Counted from the stretch's first letter, positions 7,843 to 17,346 are shown. The stretch is DNA of 64,000 nt from Mesorhizobium loti (GCF_013170705.1 NZ_CP033334.1:1961501-2025500); one strand, 5' to 3'. Notes: generated by a model not told the origin, from the sequence alone. Numbers and translations are program-made.

Positions 7843-10341
7843 CTACCCCGCCTTGCGGCGCAGTTTCCGCGCAAGGTCGGCCCATGGATCGGCGCTCTGC
7901 GCGGCCGGCGTCAAGCTCCGGCCCAGCAGCACCGTCGAGACATCGAAAGGCGTCGGCCTGGCGATCCCATAGCCCTGGGCATAGTCGACGCCGATGATCT
8001 TCAGAGCGGCGGCGATATCGTCGCTCTCGACGAACTCGGCGATGGTACGCTTGCCCATGACCTTGCCGATGTGGTGGATCATCTCGACCATGGCGCGGTC
8101 GATGCGGTCGTCAAGCATGTCCTTGACGAAGCTGCCGTCGATCTTGAGGTAGTCGACCGGCAGGTGCTTCAGATAGGCGAAGGATGACATGCCGGAGCCG
8201 AAATCGTCGAGCGCGAAGCGGCAGCCCAGGCCGCGCAGATCGGCAATGAAGCGCATGGCGTTGGTGAGATTGGCGATAGCGCTGGTTTCGGTGATCTCCA
8301 GGCAGATCATGGCAGGCGAAATGCCGTGGATGAGGAACTGCTCGCGCAGGAAGCCGAGAAACGTCTCGTCGCCGAAAGTCGCTCCGGAAAGATTGATGGC
8401 GCATGTGGCGATCGGTGGCGTGCGCGGATCGGCCTGCCGGGCGGCCAGGATGCGGAAGGTGTTGCGCACCACCCAGCGGTCGATCGACGGCATCAGGCCG
8501 TAGCGCTCGGCAGCGGGAATGAAGCTCTGCGGGGTGACGAAGCTGCCGTCTTCGTCGGCCAGCCGCAGCAGGATCTCAATATGCGCTCCCGCCTCGACGA
8601 CGTCGTCGTTGAGCGGCCAGATTTCCTGGGCGTGAAGCCTGAAGCGGTTTTGCTCCAGCGCGGCGTGCAGGCGCTGTACCCAGGCCATCTCGCCGAAGCG
8701 CTCACGCAAGGCCATGTCGCCATCGCTGTGGATCTGGACGCGGTTGCGGCCCTTTTCCTTGGCCATGTAGCAGGCGACGTCGGCGGCCCGCAGCGTCTCC
8801 TCGATCGTCACCTGCGCGTTGGCGATCTCCACCATGCCGATACTGACACTGGTGTTGAAGGGTCTTCCGTCCCAGGCGAAATGCAGGTCCTGCACCGCCG
8901 CGCGCAGCCTTTCGGCGATATCGGCTGCGTTGGTGGCATCGCAATCAACGAGCAGCACGCCGAACTCGTCGCCGCCCAGCCGGGCGAGTACGTCGCCGGA
9001 CCGCAATTCGCGGGTCAGCAGTGAGGAAATCTGGCGCAGCAACTGGTCACCCGCGGCGTGACCGCACGTATCGTTGACCAGCTTGAACTGGTCGAGATCG
9101 AGATACATCAAGGCGTGCTGCCGGGGCTTGCCTTGCAGTTCGACGATGGTCCTTTCCAACCGGCTTTCGAAATCACGCCGGTTGGCGAGCCCAGTCAATG
9201 CGTCATGCGAGGCCTGCCATGAAAGCCGCTCGATATAGTCCTCTTCGCGCGTCATATCGTGGAAGGCGAGCACCGCGCCGACGATTTCACCGGAAACGAT
9301 CAGCGGCGCGCCGGTCAGCGCTACGGGAACAACAGAGCCGTCCAGCCGCTGCAGCAATTGCGGACGGGCGCTGGAACGGCGCGGTTCACCGGCCAGCAGA
9401 CGCTCGACCAGCTGCGGATCCTCGACGCTGGTATCCTTGTCGACAAGGCGAAACAGCGATGCGACCGGTTTGCCCCTGGCAGCGCCGAGCGGGCAGGCCA
9501 GCAGTTTCTCGGCCACCGCGTTCATGTAGTCCAGCCGCCCGTCACGGCCGGTGCTGATGACAGCCTGGCCGATCGAAGCCAGCGTAACCTGCGCGCGCTC
9601 GCGCTCGGCATTGAGCGCCAGCTGGAAGGCCTGGCGCTGCGCCAGGAGCTTGCGGGTACGCCATACGGCCAGCAGGATCAGCAAGGCGGCGGTGACGAGA
9701 TTGGCCAAGGTGAGCAGCGTGCGGATGAAGCGCGATCCCTCGCCCAGACTGTCCGAGAAGGCCTTGGACAGTGGGCTGACCTGACGATCGAGCCGATGGA
9801 TTTCCGCTTTCCAGGCACTGATCTCGGCTGCCGACGCCGGCACCTTGCTGAGCGTCGCATGCATGGTGTCGCCGAGCCGCTGGATGGCGAGAATCATCGT
9901 GTCGGCCGCCGCCCAGTGCCGAATAGCGGTATCGAGATAGCTGAACTTCCGGAAATTCTGGAACAGCCAGATCAGCCCGGTGACGTCGTCCGGGTGGTTT
10001 CTGCCCTGCAGAAAGCCTGTGCGCGCTGCCTCTGTATCGGGCTCGGGCTGCTCGAGCGCCAGGCGCGCCGAGCGATCGGCCAGCGGAACGGCGATCGCCT
10101 CGCGATACTCGGTGAAGAACTCCTCATTGCCGGTGTCCGCATACAGGCTGAGGAAATAGATGGCGTGCTTTTGCCCCTTGGACCATTGGCTTTCCCCGCC
10201 GACATAGGCGCGAACCGCCGAAAGCGTGTACAGGCTGAGGCTGGCGACCAGCGCCTGGATAAGCACGACGGCGATGAACGGCCAGACGAGCCCGAGAAGA
10301 CGGGGGCTGGCGTCCATCGATGACGGCTTCTTCGAATTCAC
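7843..10341 (-). CDS. Membrane-bound PAS-GGDEF-EAL cyclic-di-GMP signalling protein
   Basis: An 832-aa protein with an N-terminal transmembrane helix (about 13-38), a periplasmic sensor region of about 170 residues with several Trp, a second helix (about 210-228), a PAS domain (about 250-370), GGDEF (intact 'RLGGDEFG' near 455) and EAL. In the EAL domain the signature reads E-I-L rather than E-A-L, but the metal/catalytic context is kept: 'EITETSA', 'ALDDFGSGMSSF' and 'LKIDGSFV'. Both cyclase and phosphodiesterase activity are possible. The frame begins at a GTG (10341); an ATG at 10317 (MDASPRLL) is the alternative. Monocistronic. Confidence 0.9.
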   Translation of the reverse strand: MNSKKPSSMDASPRLLGLVWPFIAVVLIQALVASLSLYTLSAVRAYVGGESQWSKGQKHAIYFLSLYADTGNEEFFTEYREAIAVPLADRSARLALEQPEPDTEAARTGFLQGRNHPDDVTGLIWLFQNFRKFSYLDTAIRHWAAADTMILAIQRLGDTMHATLSKVPASAAEISAWKAEIHRLDRQVSPLSKAFSDSLGEGSRFIRTLLTLANLVTAALLILLAVWRTRKLLAQRQAFQLALNAERERAQVTLASIGQAVISTGRDGRLDYMNAVAEKLLACPLGAARGKPVASLFRLVDKDTSVEDPQLVERLLAGEPRRSSARPQLLQRLDGSVVPVALTGAPLIVSGEIVGAVLAFHDMTREEDYIERLSWQASHDALTGLANRRDFESRLERTIVELQGKPRQHALMYLDLDQFKLVNDTCGHAAGDQLLRQISSLLTRELRSGDVLARLGGDEFGVLLVDCDATNAADIAERLRAAVQDLHFAWDGRPFNTSVSIGMVEIANAQVTIEETLRAADVACYMAKEKGRNRVQIHSDGDMALRERFGEMAWVQRLHAALEQNRFRLHAQEIWPLNDDVVEAGAHIEILLRLADEDGSFVTPQSFIPAAERYGLMPSIDRWVVRNTFRILAARQADPRTPPIATCAINLSGATFGDETFLGFLREQFLIHGISPAMICLEITETSAIANLTNAMRFIADLRGLGCRFALDDFGSGMSSFAYLKHLPVDYLKIDGSFVKDMLDDRIDRAMVEMIHHIGKVMGKRTIAEFVESDDIAAALKIIGVDYAQGYGIARPTPFDVSTVLLGRSLTPAAQSADPWADLARKLRRKAG

Positions 10342-10601
10342 GGACGTGCCATGATCCTGTCAGCGTGTCTGTCCGACTGTTTCATCCGTCGGTTGAGACG
10401 ATTTTCTTCCCCTCATGTCGCGCAAATGGCGACAGCAACCGGGTATCACGGGGGGCTTAACAGCAAATAAATAGTTCCGTTCTCTATAAAGCCATTTCTT
10501 GATTTGGGTGGCTGAATATTACGCAACGTCAAGTGACTGCTTCAAGTTGAATCAGTTTGTATTCGACGCTTATCGATCCTTTTCGGGCTCGTAACCGCGG
10601 G

Positions 10602-11372
10602 TCAGGGCAGCGCCTCCGCCGCAAGACTTGCCTGTTCGAGCAGGGAGGCGTCCTCGCCGAAGGCACGGGTGGCGCGGGCCGCCGCCTCGAGCAGCGGACG
10701 TTTCATACGCTGAAGGAAGGCGGCATCGACGCGCGTGCTCGGACCCGCCAGCGTCAACGCGCCGAGCAGGTTGCGCCCCGGCCCGAACACCGGTGCCGAG
10801 ACGCCCGCCGTCTCGGGGTCGCGGTCGCCGATGGCGAGGCAGTTGCAGGTTCTTCGGATGGTCTCGTAGGGTTCCCCCGGTTGGCCGGAAAACGCCGCAA
10901 GCACGCGTCCGCCGGAGCCGACAAGCAAGGGCAATACGTCGCCCTCGCGTATGGTGTAGCGGATCGGATGCTTGGATTCGACACGGTAGAGGCAGGTGCG
11001 GACGTCACCCGAGCGGACATAGAATGCGACGCTCTCCCAGCTGTGCTCCGAGAGGTCGCGCATGATCGGCAACAGGATGTCGACCGCCACGACCGAACGC
11101 TGATAGAGGGCGCCGAGCCGGAAGGCGGCGGGCCCGACGCGGTAGCGCCCATCGTCAAGGCGCTCGAGCAACTGCCCGCGCAGCAGTGAATTCGCCAGCC
11201 TCAGGATCGTACTCTTGTAGAGGCCGGTGCGCGCCGCGATCTCGGCCAGGCTGAGCGAGCGGTCGGCGGCTGTAAAGGCATCGAGGATCGCAATCGCTCG
11301 ATCAAGTGCCGCGACACCTTCGGCCGATCTACGCCGAAGCTCTGTATCCGCCGGTTTGTTTGGTGAGTCCAT
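10602..11372 (-). CDS. IclR family transcriptional regulator
   Basis: A 256-aa regulator with an N-terminal winged helix-turn-helix ('LSLAEIAARTGLYKSTILRLANSL', about 40-63, shown in part) and a C-terminal IclR ligand-binding domain. It is transcribed divergently from tctC, so it very probably controls the adjacent transport and CoA-transferase operon in response to the transported acid or a CoA derivative. The 185-bp gap between the genes contains nested inverted repeats suitable as its operator (11429-11465). Confidence 0.9.
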   Translation of the reverse strand: MDSPNKPADTELRRRSAEGVAALDRAIAILDAFTAADRSLSLAEIAARTGLYKSTILRLANSLLRGQLLERLDDGRYRVGPAAFRLGALYQRSVVAVDILLPIMRDLSEHSWESVAFYVRSGDVRTCLYRVESKHPIRYTIREGDVLPLLVGSGGRVLAAFSGQPGEPYETIRRTCNCLAIGDRDPETAGVSAPVFGPGRNLLGALTLAGPSTRVDAAFLQRMKRPLLEAAARATRAFGEDASLLEQASLAAEALP

Positions 11373-11428
11373 TTGCAGTCCCAGTTCGGAGAAACCCGAG
11401 CGGGGTCACTCTGTCGCGCTCCCAGACC

Positions 11429-11465
11429 GTTCTGTCCAGCAGAATATCGTTCCCGTTGACAGAAC
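11429..11465. promoter_or_regulatory. Candidate IclR operator and tctC promoter
   Basis: Two nested inverted repeats are visible. GTTCTGTC (11429-11436) pairs with GACAGAAC (11458-11465), and inside the left part TTCTG-5-CAGAA (11430-11444) is a perfect palindrome. The right arm overlaps TTGACA (11456-11461), a -35-like hexamer directed at tctC. Binding of the divergent IclR protein here would fit control of both genes. The -10 element is not convincing. Confidence 0.45.
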
Positions 11466-11557
11466 TTGGTAACATCTGCTTGAACTCGATCACGGGTCTG
11501 TGAATGCAGGCACGTTTGGCAGGCACCGGAGGAGGTGTCGTGATTTGGAGGAATCCC

Positions 11558-12535
11558 ATGCTGAACAGACGCAGATTTTTGATGAGCACGGCCTCGGCAG
11601 GCGCTGCCGGCCTTGCAGGACTTCATCTCACTCCCGCTTTCGCTGAAGGCGCACCGCAGATCCAGATTTTCGTGCCGGCGGCACCCGGCGGCGGCTGGGA
11701 CCAGACAGGGCGCACGATGGACCAGGTGCTGCGCTCGGAGAAGCTGATCTCCGGCTCGCAGATCACCAATGTCGGCGGCGCCGGCGGCACGGTCGGGCTG
11801 CCGCAGTTCATCAGCCAATGGAACGGCAAGGGCAATTCGCTGATGGTCGCCGGCATGGTCATGGTCGGCGCCATCATCGCCAACAAGGCCGCCAACAATC
11901 TGACGCAGGTCACGCCGGTCGCCCGTCTCACCGGTGAATTCGAAGCGCTGGTGGTGCCGGCGGAATCGCCATTCAAGACCGCCGCCGATTTCGTCGCCGC
12001 GCTGAAAGCCGATCCGACGAAGGTTCCGGTGGCCGGCGGCTCCGCCGGTGGCTCCGACCACATCCTGTTCGGCCTGATCGCCAAGACCGTTGGCGTTCCG
12101 GCAACCAGCCTTTCCTACGTGCCGTTCGCCGGCGGCGGCGAGGCCCTGTCGGCGCTGCTCGGCAACCAGGTGGCGGCCGGCATCTCCGGCTTTGGCGAAT
12201 TCTCCGAACAGGTCAAGGCGGGTGCGCTCAGGCTGCTCGCCATCTCGGCCGACAAGCGCCAGGACGGCATCGACGCGCCGACGCTGAAGGAAGCCGGCAT
12301 CGATGTCGAACTGTTCAACTGGCGCGGCGTTTTCGCGCCTCCCGGCGTGTCCGATGCCGACAAGGCGGCGATGATCACGCTGGTGGAGACCATGGCCAAG
12401 AGCGATGCCTGGGCCACGGAGTGCAAGAACCGCAACTGGACGCCCATCCTGCTTACCGGCGACGACTATGCGAAATTCGTCGCCGAGGACTCGGCGCGTA
12501 TCGAAGCCATCCTCAAGGATCTCGGCCTCGCCTGA
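11558..12535 (+). CDS. tctC: Tripartite tricarboxylate transporter substrate-binding protein (TctC/Bug family)
   Basis: A 325-aa periplasmic binding protein of the TTT system. The N-terminus has a twin-arginine-type signal ('NRRRFLMS', hydrophobic core, 'AFA' cleavage), suggesting Tat export. Typical Bug motifs follow: 'VPAAPGGGWDQTGR' and 'NVGGAGGTVGL'. ATG 11558 is preceded by GGAGG; an upstream in-frame start at 11504 would hide the signal. The neighbouring CoA-transferase and citrate-synthase-like gene suggest citrate or a related hydroxy-acid as ligand (inference). Confidence 0.92.
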   Translation: MLNRRRFLMSTASAGAAGLAGLHLTPAFAEGAPQIQIFVPAAPGGGWDQTGRTMDQVLRSEKLISGSQITNVGGAGGTVGLPQFISQWNGKGNSLMVAGMVMVGAIIANKAANNLTQVTPVARLTGEFEALVVPAESPFKTAADFVAALKADPTKVPVAGGSAGGSDHILFGLIAKTVGVPATSLSYVPFAGGGEALSALLGNQVAAGISGFGEFSEQVKAGALRLLAISADKRQDGIDAPTLKEAGIDVELFNWRGVFAPPGVSDADKAAMITLVETMAKSDAWATECKNRNWTPILLTGDDYAKFVAEDSARIEAILKDLGLA

Positions 12536-12669
12536 TCTCCCCAGGGGGATGGCGCAAGCCGTCCCCCAATTCTCAAGTCCATCGATCGCATCGCGGATGA
12601 GATCGGTCATGGCTGGCAGAGAGGGCCGATGACAGCTGTCTTGGCCCGTAATCCTGGGGAGGACATTTC

Positions 12670-13206
12670 ATGAGCACCATCAACCAGCCGACGGCGCCCC
12701 CGCGCCTTGCCGTGCCGGAATTGCTTGTTGGCATCGGCCTTCTCGCCTGCGCCGGCGCCGTTGCCTGGCAGACGCTGGCGATCCCGGTGTCGCCGCTCTA
12801 TTCCAAGGTCGGGCCGACCGTCTTTCCCTATCTCACCATGGTCGGTCTGGTGGTGCTCTCGCTGCTGCTCATCCTCGCCGCGTTTCGTGGCGGCTGGCAA
12901 CCGGAGGAGGAAAAGGAAACGCCGACCGACTGGAAGGCGATGGGCTTCGTCGTCATCGGCCTTGTCGCCAACCTGCTGCTTATTCGGCCGCTTGGCTTCA
13001 CGGCGGCATCGGTCATCATGTTCGTTCTCGTCTGCTACGGCTTCGGCAGCAGGCATACGCTGCGCGACGCGCTCACCGGCCTTGTCCTGGCGCTGGCCGC
13101 CTATTTCGGTTTCGCCAGGGCGCTCGGCGTCAACATCGGTGCCGGTTTCATCGAGAGCCAGCTGAACACGGTGATCGACGCGATCATCGGCGGGTTTGGA
13201 GCGTGA
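12670..13206 (+). CDS. tctB: Tripartite tricarboxylate transporter small membrane subunit (TctB)
   Basis: A 178-aa integral membrane protein with four hydrophobic segments, the small permease subunit of the TTT transporter, as expected between tctC and tctA. 'VGPTVFPYL' after the first helix is the typical TctB motif. Start ATG 12670 follows GGGGAGGAC. A 135-bp gap after tctC may hold an mRNA-stability structure that raises binding-protein levels; I see no decisive hairpin there. Confidence 0.88.
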   Translation: MSTINQPTAPPRLAVPELLVGIGLLACAGAVAWQTLAIPVSPLYSKVGPTVFPYLTMVGLVVLSLLLILAAFRGGWQPEEEKETPTDWKAMGFVVIGLVANLLLIRPLGFTAASVIMFVLVCYGFGSRHTLRDALTGLVLALAAYFGFARALGVNIGAGFIESQLNTVIDAIIGGFGA

Positions 13207-13210
13207 GGCC

Positions 13211-14734
13211 ATGAGCACGCTTGAACAACTCGCCCACGGCTTCTCGGTCGCCTTCACCCCGGTCAATCTTCTGTGGTGCCTGCTCGGCACCACGCTCGGC
13301 ACCGCCATCGGCGTGCTGCCGGGCCTGGGGCCGGCGCTGACCATCGCGCTGCTTCTGCCGATCACCTATCAGGTGGCGCCGGAAGCCTCCTTCATCCTGT
13401 TCGCCGGCATCTATTATGGCGCCATGTATGGCGGCTCGACAACCTCGATCCTGCTCAACACGCCGGGTGAAAGCGCCACCATCGTCACCGCGCTGGAAGG
13501 CAACAAGATGGCGCGGTCCGGCCGTGGCGGAGCTGCCCTTGCCACCTCGGCGATCGGTTCCTTCGTTGCCGGCACCCTCGGCACGCTGGGCGTCGCCTTC
13601 CTGGCGCCGGTGGTGGTGAAGTTCGCGCTGGCCTTCGGACCGGCCGAATATTTCTCGCTGATGGTGCTGGCCTTCATCACGGTTTCGGCCGTGCTCGGCT
13701 CCTCCTCGGTGCGCGGGCTCACCAGCCTGTTTGCCGGCTTTGTTATCGGCATGATCGGCGTCGACCTGCAGACCGGCCAGCCGCGCTTCACCTTCGGCAC
13801 GACCGAACTGCTCGACGGCGTCGACGTCATCATCGCAGCCGTCGGCCTGTTCGCGGTCGGCGAGACGCTCTACATGGCTTCGCGCCGCTATGCCGGCAAG
13901 GACGAGATCGTACCGCTGAAAGGCTCGCTCTACATGACCGCGGCCGAATGGGGCCGCTCATGGAAGGCCTGGCTGCGCGGTGCGGCGATCGGCTTCCCGA
14001 TCGGCGCCATGCCGGCCGGCGGCGCGGAAATCCCGACCTTCCTGTCCTATGCCATCGAAAAGAAGCTGTCGAAGCACAAGGAGGAGTTCGGCACGGTCGG
14101 CGCCATCGAGGGCGTCGCCGGTCCCGAGGCAGCCAACAACGCGTCCGCAGCCGGCGTGCTGGTGCCGATGCTGACGCTTGGCCTGCCGACCTCGGCGACG
14201 GCCGCGATCATGCTGTCCGCCTTCCAGAGCTACGGCATCAACCCGGGGCCGCTGCTTTTGACGACGCAGGCCAATTTGGTCTGGGGCCTGATCGCCAGCC
14301 TGTTCATCGCCAACGTGATCCTCGTCATCCTCAATTTGCCGTTGATCGGGCTGTGGGTGCGGCTGCTGAAGATCCCGGCGCCGCAGCTTTATGCAGGCAT
14401 ACTGGTGTTCGCGACCGTCGGCACGTACGGCATTTCGCAATCGCCCATCGATCTGGTCATCCTCTATTTGCTGGGGGCGGCGGGCTTCCTGATGCGGCGC
14501 TTCGATTTCCCGACCGCGCCGGTCATCATCGGCATGATCCTGGGGCCGCTCGCCGAAACCCAGTTCCGCCGGGCAATGACCATCTCGAATGGCGACTGGT
14601 CGGTGTTCTACAAGCATCCGCTGTCGCTGACGCTGCTGACGCTCGCCTTCATCGGCCTGGTCGGGCCGCATATCTGGGCCTTCATCGAGCATCGCCGGCG
14701 GCGTGGCCCAGAGCACGTGCCGGGCGATGCCTGA
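13211..14734 (+). CDS. tctA: Tripartite tricarboxylate transporter large permease (TctA)
   Basis: A 507-aa permease with about 10-12 membrane segments. Conserved TctA features include 'GVLPGLGP' near the N-terminus, '[20 protein letters not shown]' and '[12 protein letters not shown]' followed by '[10 protein letters not shown]', forming the two pseudo-symmetric substrate loops. ATG 13211 was chosen over an in-frame TTG at 13196 that would overlap tctB. It completes the TctCBA transporter driven by a cation gradient. Confidence 0.93.
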   Translation: MSTLEQLAHGFSVAFTPVNLLWCLLGTTLGTAIGVLPGLGPALTIALLLPITYQVAPEASFILFAGIYYGAMYGGSTTSILLNTPGESATIVTALEGNKMARSGRGGAALATSAIGSFVAGTLGTLGVAFLAPVVVKFALAFGPAEYFSLMVLAFITVSAVLGSSSVRGLTSLFAGFVIGMIGVDLQTGQPRFTFGTTELLDGVDVIIAAVGLFAVGETLYMASRRYAGKDEIVPLKGSLYMTAAEWGRSWKAWLRGAAIGFPIGAMPAGGAEIPTFLSYAIEKKLSKHKEEFGTVGAIEGVAGPEAANNASAAGVLVPMLTLGLPTSATAAIMLSAFQSYGINPGPLLLTTQANLVWGLIASLFIANVILVILNLPLIGLWVRLLKIPAPQLYAGILVFATVGTYGISQSPIDLVILYLLGAAGFLMRRFDFPTAPVIIGMILGPLAETQFRRAMTISNGDWSVFYKHPLSLTLLTLAFIGLVGPHIWAFIEHRRRRGPEHVPGDA

Positions 14735-14749
14735 CCGATTTGAGAAGAT

Positions 14750-15934
14750 ATGACTGACCTGCTTTCCGGTATCCGCGTCCTCGACCTGACCAATGTTCTG
14801 GCCGGGCCTTATTGTGCCTATCAGCTGGCGCTGCTGGGGGCTGACGTGATCAAGGTCGAGGGGCCGCATGGCGGCGACCTGGCGCGCCAGCTCGGCGGTT
14901 CGCCAAGGCTCAACCAAGCCGGCATGGGCGCCTCGTTCCTGGCGCAGAATGCCGGCAAACGATCCGTCATGCTCGATCTGAAGACAGAAGCCGATCGTGA
15001 ACGCTTCCTCGACCTTGTCGCCAGTGCAGACGCGCTGGTAGAGAATTTCCGCCCCGGCGTGATGGATCGGCTCGGCCTTGGCTACGAGGCGCTCAAGGCG
15101 GTCCGCCCCGGCCTTGTCTATTGCGCGATATCGGGCTTCGGCCAGACCGGGCCGATGCGCGACAATCCCGCCTATGACCAGATCATCCAGGGCCTGTCAG
15201 GCATCATGAGCATTACCGGCACGCCGGAAACGGCGCCGCTGCGTGTCGGCTATCCCGTCGCCGATACGCTGGGCGGGCTGGTCGGTGCGTTCGCGATTGC
15301 ATCGGCGCTGGTCAAGCAGAAGACCTCAGGCGAGGGTGCCTTCCTCGACGTCTCAATGCTCGAATGCACGCTTTCCGCGCTCGGCTGGCCGGTGTCGAAT
15401 TATCTGACGGCCGGGGTCGATCCCAAGCCGATGGGCAATGAGAACATGACGGCGGCACCCTCCGGCGCCTTTCGCACCGGCGACGGGCTGCTCAATATCG
15501 CCGCCAACAAGCAGGAGCAGTTCGTAACGCTTTGCCGGCTGATCGGGCGACCGGAGCTGGCCTTGGACCCGCGCTTTGCGGAGCGCGAGACACGCAAGCG
15601 CAACCGCGCGGCGCTGAAAGTCGAGATCGAGGAGGCCCTGGCAGGCGCGTCGGCGGCGGCCTGGGAAGAGGCGCTCAATCGGGCGGGCGTCCCGGCGGGC
15701 AGGGTGCTGACGATCCCGCAAGTGCTGGGCGAACCGCAGGTACTGGAACGGCAGGTGACCGCGAATTTTGACGATGTCGCCGGGATGGACAGGCCGCTGA
15801 CCGTTCTGCGCGGCGGTTTCATGGTCGACGGCAAGGCGCCTTTGCCGACAAAGCCGCCACCGGTGCTCGGTGAGCATATGGACGAGGTTTTCGCCCTCCT
15901 GCCGCCGCGCGCCAAGGCCAAGGCACGGGCATGA
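14750..15934 (+). CDS. CaiB/BaiF (family III) CoA-transferase
   Basis: A 394-aa CoA-transferase of the formyl-CoA transferase type, moving CoA between carboxylic acids. The N-terminus 'IRVLDLTNVLAGPY' and 'LGADVIKVE' are diagnostic; the presumed catalytic Asp is Asp172 in 'GYPVADTLGG'. It sits 15 bp after tctA and overlaps the next gene by ATGA, so it belongs to the uptake operon. Likely role: activate the imported acid to its CoA thioester (citryl-CoA or an analogue) for the lyase encoded next; the substrate is inferred from context. Confidence 0.88.
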   Translation: MTDLLSGIRVLDLTNVLAGPYCAYQLALLGADVIKVEGPHGGDLARQLGGSPRLNQAGMGASFLAQNAGKRSVMLDLKTEADRERFLDLVASADALVENFRPGVMDRLGLGYEALKAVRPGLVYCAISGFGQTGPMRDNPAYDQIIQGLSGIMSITGTPETAPLRVGYPVADTLGGLVGAFAIASALVKQKTSGEGAFLDVSMLECTLSALGWPVSNYLTAGVDPKPMGNENMTAAPSGAFRTGDGLLNIAANKQEQFVTLCRLIGRPELALDPRFAERETRKRNRAALKVEIEEALAGASAAAWEEALNRAGVPAGRVLTIPQVLGEPQVLERQVTANFDDVAGMDRPLTVLRGGFMVDGKAPLPTKPPPVLGEHMDEVFALLPPRAKAKARA

Positions 15935-16782
15935 GCAGTTCCGGGAAGAAGTCAGGCCGTGAACGCGGCGAGGAGTGGTGGCAGACCGGCATCATCGAGA
16001 TGAGCCCCGGCGTCATCCGGCTGCGCGGCTATGAAATACAGGACCTGATCGGTCGCGTCAGCTTCCCCGCGATGATCTGGCTGATGCTGCGTGGCGAATT
16101 GCCAAGCGAGGACCAGGCCGCATTGCTCGGCATTGCGCTGGGCGCGGCCGTCGACCATGGGCCGCAGGCACCATCCATCGCCATCGCCCGCATGGCCGCG
16201 ACCTGCGGTGTCGGCATCAACAGTGCCATGGCTTCGGCCATCAATGTGCTCGGCGACGTGCATGGTGGTGCCGGCGAGCAGGCGCTGTCTTTCTACGGCG
16301 ATATCGCCGTGTCGATCGATGGCGGGACAGTGCTGGATGAGGCGGTCTCGGTACGTCTGGACCGGTTTTTCGCCGAGGAAAAAGGGTATGTGCCAGGGCT
16401 CGGCCACCGCTTTCACCCGATCGATCCACGTGCGCCGCGCCTGCTGGAACTGACCCGCGCATTTGCCGCGCGTGGGGTGGTCAATGGACGGTTCGCCGAC
16501 ATCGCCGGGGCTGTTGAGGCGGAGGTCGCGCGGCGCAAGGGCAGGAAGATCCCGCTCAACATCGATGGCGCGACCGCCGTCATCTATGGCGAACTCGGCT
16601 TTCCGCCGCCGCTGACGCGCGGGCTCTTCGTGCTGTCGCGCTCCGTCGGCATCCTGGCGCATGCCTGGGAACAGTCGCAACAGGGTGAGCGCAACAAGGG
16701 GCCCCTGCCGCGTGAGTGGCTGTGGGCCTATACCGGCACGCCGCTGCGACCATTCCCCGGCGAGAATGAGACTGGCGACTGA
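15931..16782 (+). CDS. Citrate synthase-like protein, probable citryl-CoA lyase
   Basis: A 283-aa protein of the citrate synthase fold, shorter than true citrate synthase (about 370-430 aa) and lacking its N-terminal part. All three catalytic residues appear kept: His111 in 'GDVHGGAGEQ', His159 in 'GLGHRFHP..DPRA' and Asp212 in 'NIDGAT'. This size and motif set fits citryl-CoA lyase-type proteins, which split citryl-CoA to acetyl-CoA and oxaloacetate. ATGA overlap with the CoA-transferase gene shows coupling. A homologous substrate such as citramalyl- or methylcitryl-CoA cannot be excluded. Confidence 0.8.
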   Translation: MSSSGKKSGRERGEEWWQTGIIEMSPGVIRLRGYEIQDLIGRVSFPAMIWLMLRGELPSEDQAALLGIALGAAVDHGPQAPSIAIARMAATCGVGINSAMASAINVLGDVHGGAGEQALSFYGDIAVSIDGGTVLDEAVSVRLDRFFAEEKGYVPGLGHRFHPIDPRAPRLLELTRAFAARGVVNGRFADIAGAVEAEVARRKGRKIPLNIDGATAVIYGELGFPPPLTRGLFVLSRSVGILAHAWEQSQQGERNKGPLPREWLWAYTGTPLRPFPGENETGD

Positions 16783-16792
16783 CACCCAGGGT

Positions 16793-16869
16793 CTTTTGCT
16801 TCGACGCAATCCCCAGGGGAACGCCATGCGCTTTTCCCGGGAAACCGTTCCACGCTTTTCTGGAATTGC
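16793..16869. repeat. Dispersed intergenic repeat, copy 1
   Basis: Contains 'GACGCAATCCCC', 'GGGAAACCG' and ends 'TTTTCTGGAATTGCC', the pattern shared with copies at 34286-34409, 52598-52674 and 63471-63551. The two ends (GCAATTCC-like and GGAATTGC) are inverted, so the element can fold. It fills the gap between two convergent genes and ends against the NUDIX stop codon, so it may serve as a bidirectional 3' end. Confidence 0.55.
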
Positions 16870-17346
16870 CTATGCTTGGCCCGGCGGCAAGGGTTCGGGA
16901 AGCTTCAGGGTCTTCACCAGCGTCGACAGATCGGGTTCATCGATGAGCATCGCCGCGTCGGCCGGCGCCAGCCAGGCGCGCTGGCGGCGTTTGGCTTCCT
17001 GCCAATCAGCAAGCTCTTCGGTCACTTCAAGCAGATAGACGATGACGTCGACGCGGACAAAGCGGTTGGCCAGCCGTTTCCAGTAGGAATAGGTGCCGGC
17101 CGGCTCCCTCAGCGCCTTGCCGAGCACGCCGGCTTCCTCCTGCGCCTCGATGGTGGCCGCCTTGCGTCCACTCTTGCCTTTCATAGGCCAACCCTTGGGA
17201 ACGATGAAGCGCCTCGTCGTTCTCGACGTGACCAGCATGACTTCGAAATCACCGCCCGCGGTCAACCGAAAGGGGATCGCCGCGACCTGGCGGATTCGCT
17301 CGCCTTTCTTGGCCTTGCGCACGGCCTTTTTCTTGGTGGCTGCCAT
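16870..17346 (-). CDS. NUDIX hydrolase with divergent Nudix box
   Basis: A 158-aa NUDIX-fold protein with a Lys-rich N-terminus (MAATKKKAVRKAKKGERI). The box region 'GWPMKGKSGRKAATIEAQEEAGV' (broken here for length: 'GWPMKGKSGRK' then 'AATIEAQEEAGV') keeps the EExG core but lacks the usual first Glu and the Arg of REUxEE. It resembles 'PKGWPM' NUDIX proteins related to diphosphoinositol/diadenosine polyphosphate hydrolases. ATG 17346 was chosen because the domain begins soon after; a longer frame to 17400 adds an unsupported 18 residues. Substrate unknown. Confidence 0.8.
   Translation of the reverse strand: MAATKKKAVRKAKKGERIRQVAAIPFRLTAGGDFEVMLVTSRTTRRFIVPKGWPMKGKSGRKAATIEAQEEAGVLGKALREPAGTYSYWKRLANRFVRVDVIVYLLEVTEELADWQEAKRRQRAWLAPADAAMLIDEPDLSTLVKTLKLPEPLPPGQA

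Noticed and set aside
7843..10341. Loss of phosphodiesterase activity from the E-I-L signature
   Set aside because: The metal-binding Glu is kept and the other EAL motifs are intact; E-I-L variants in this position are common, so inactivity cannot be claimed.
11201..12610. 469-codon minus-strand frame opposite tctC
   Set aside because: Antisense shadow of tctC and the divergent promoter region.
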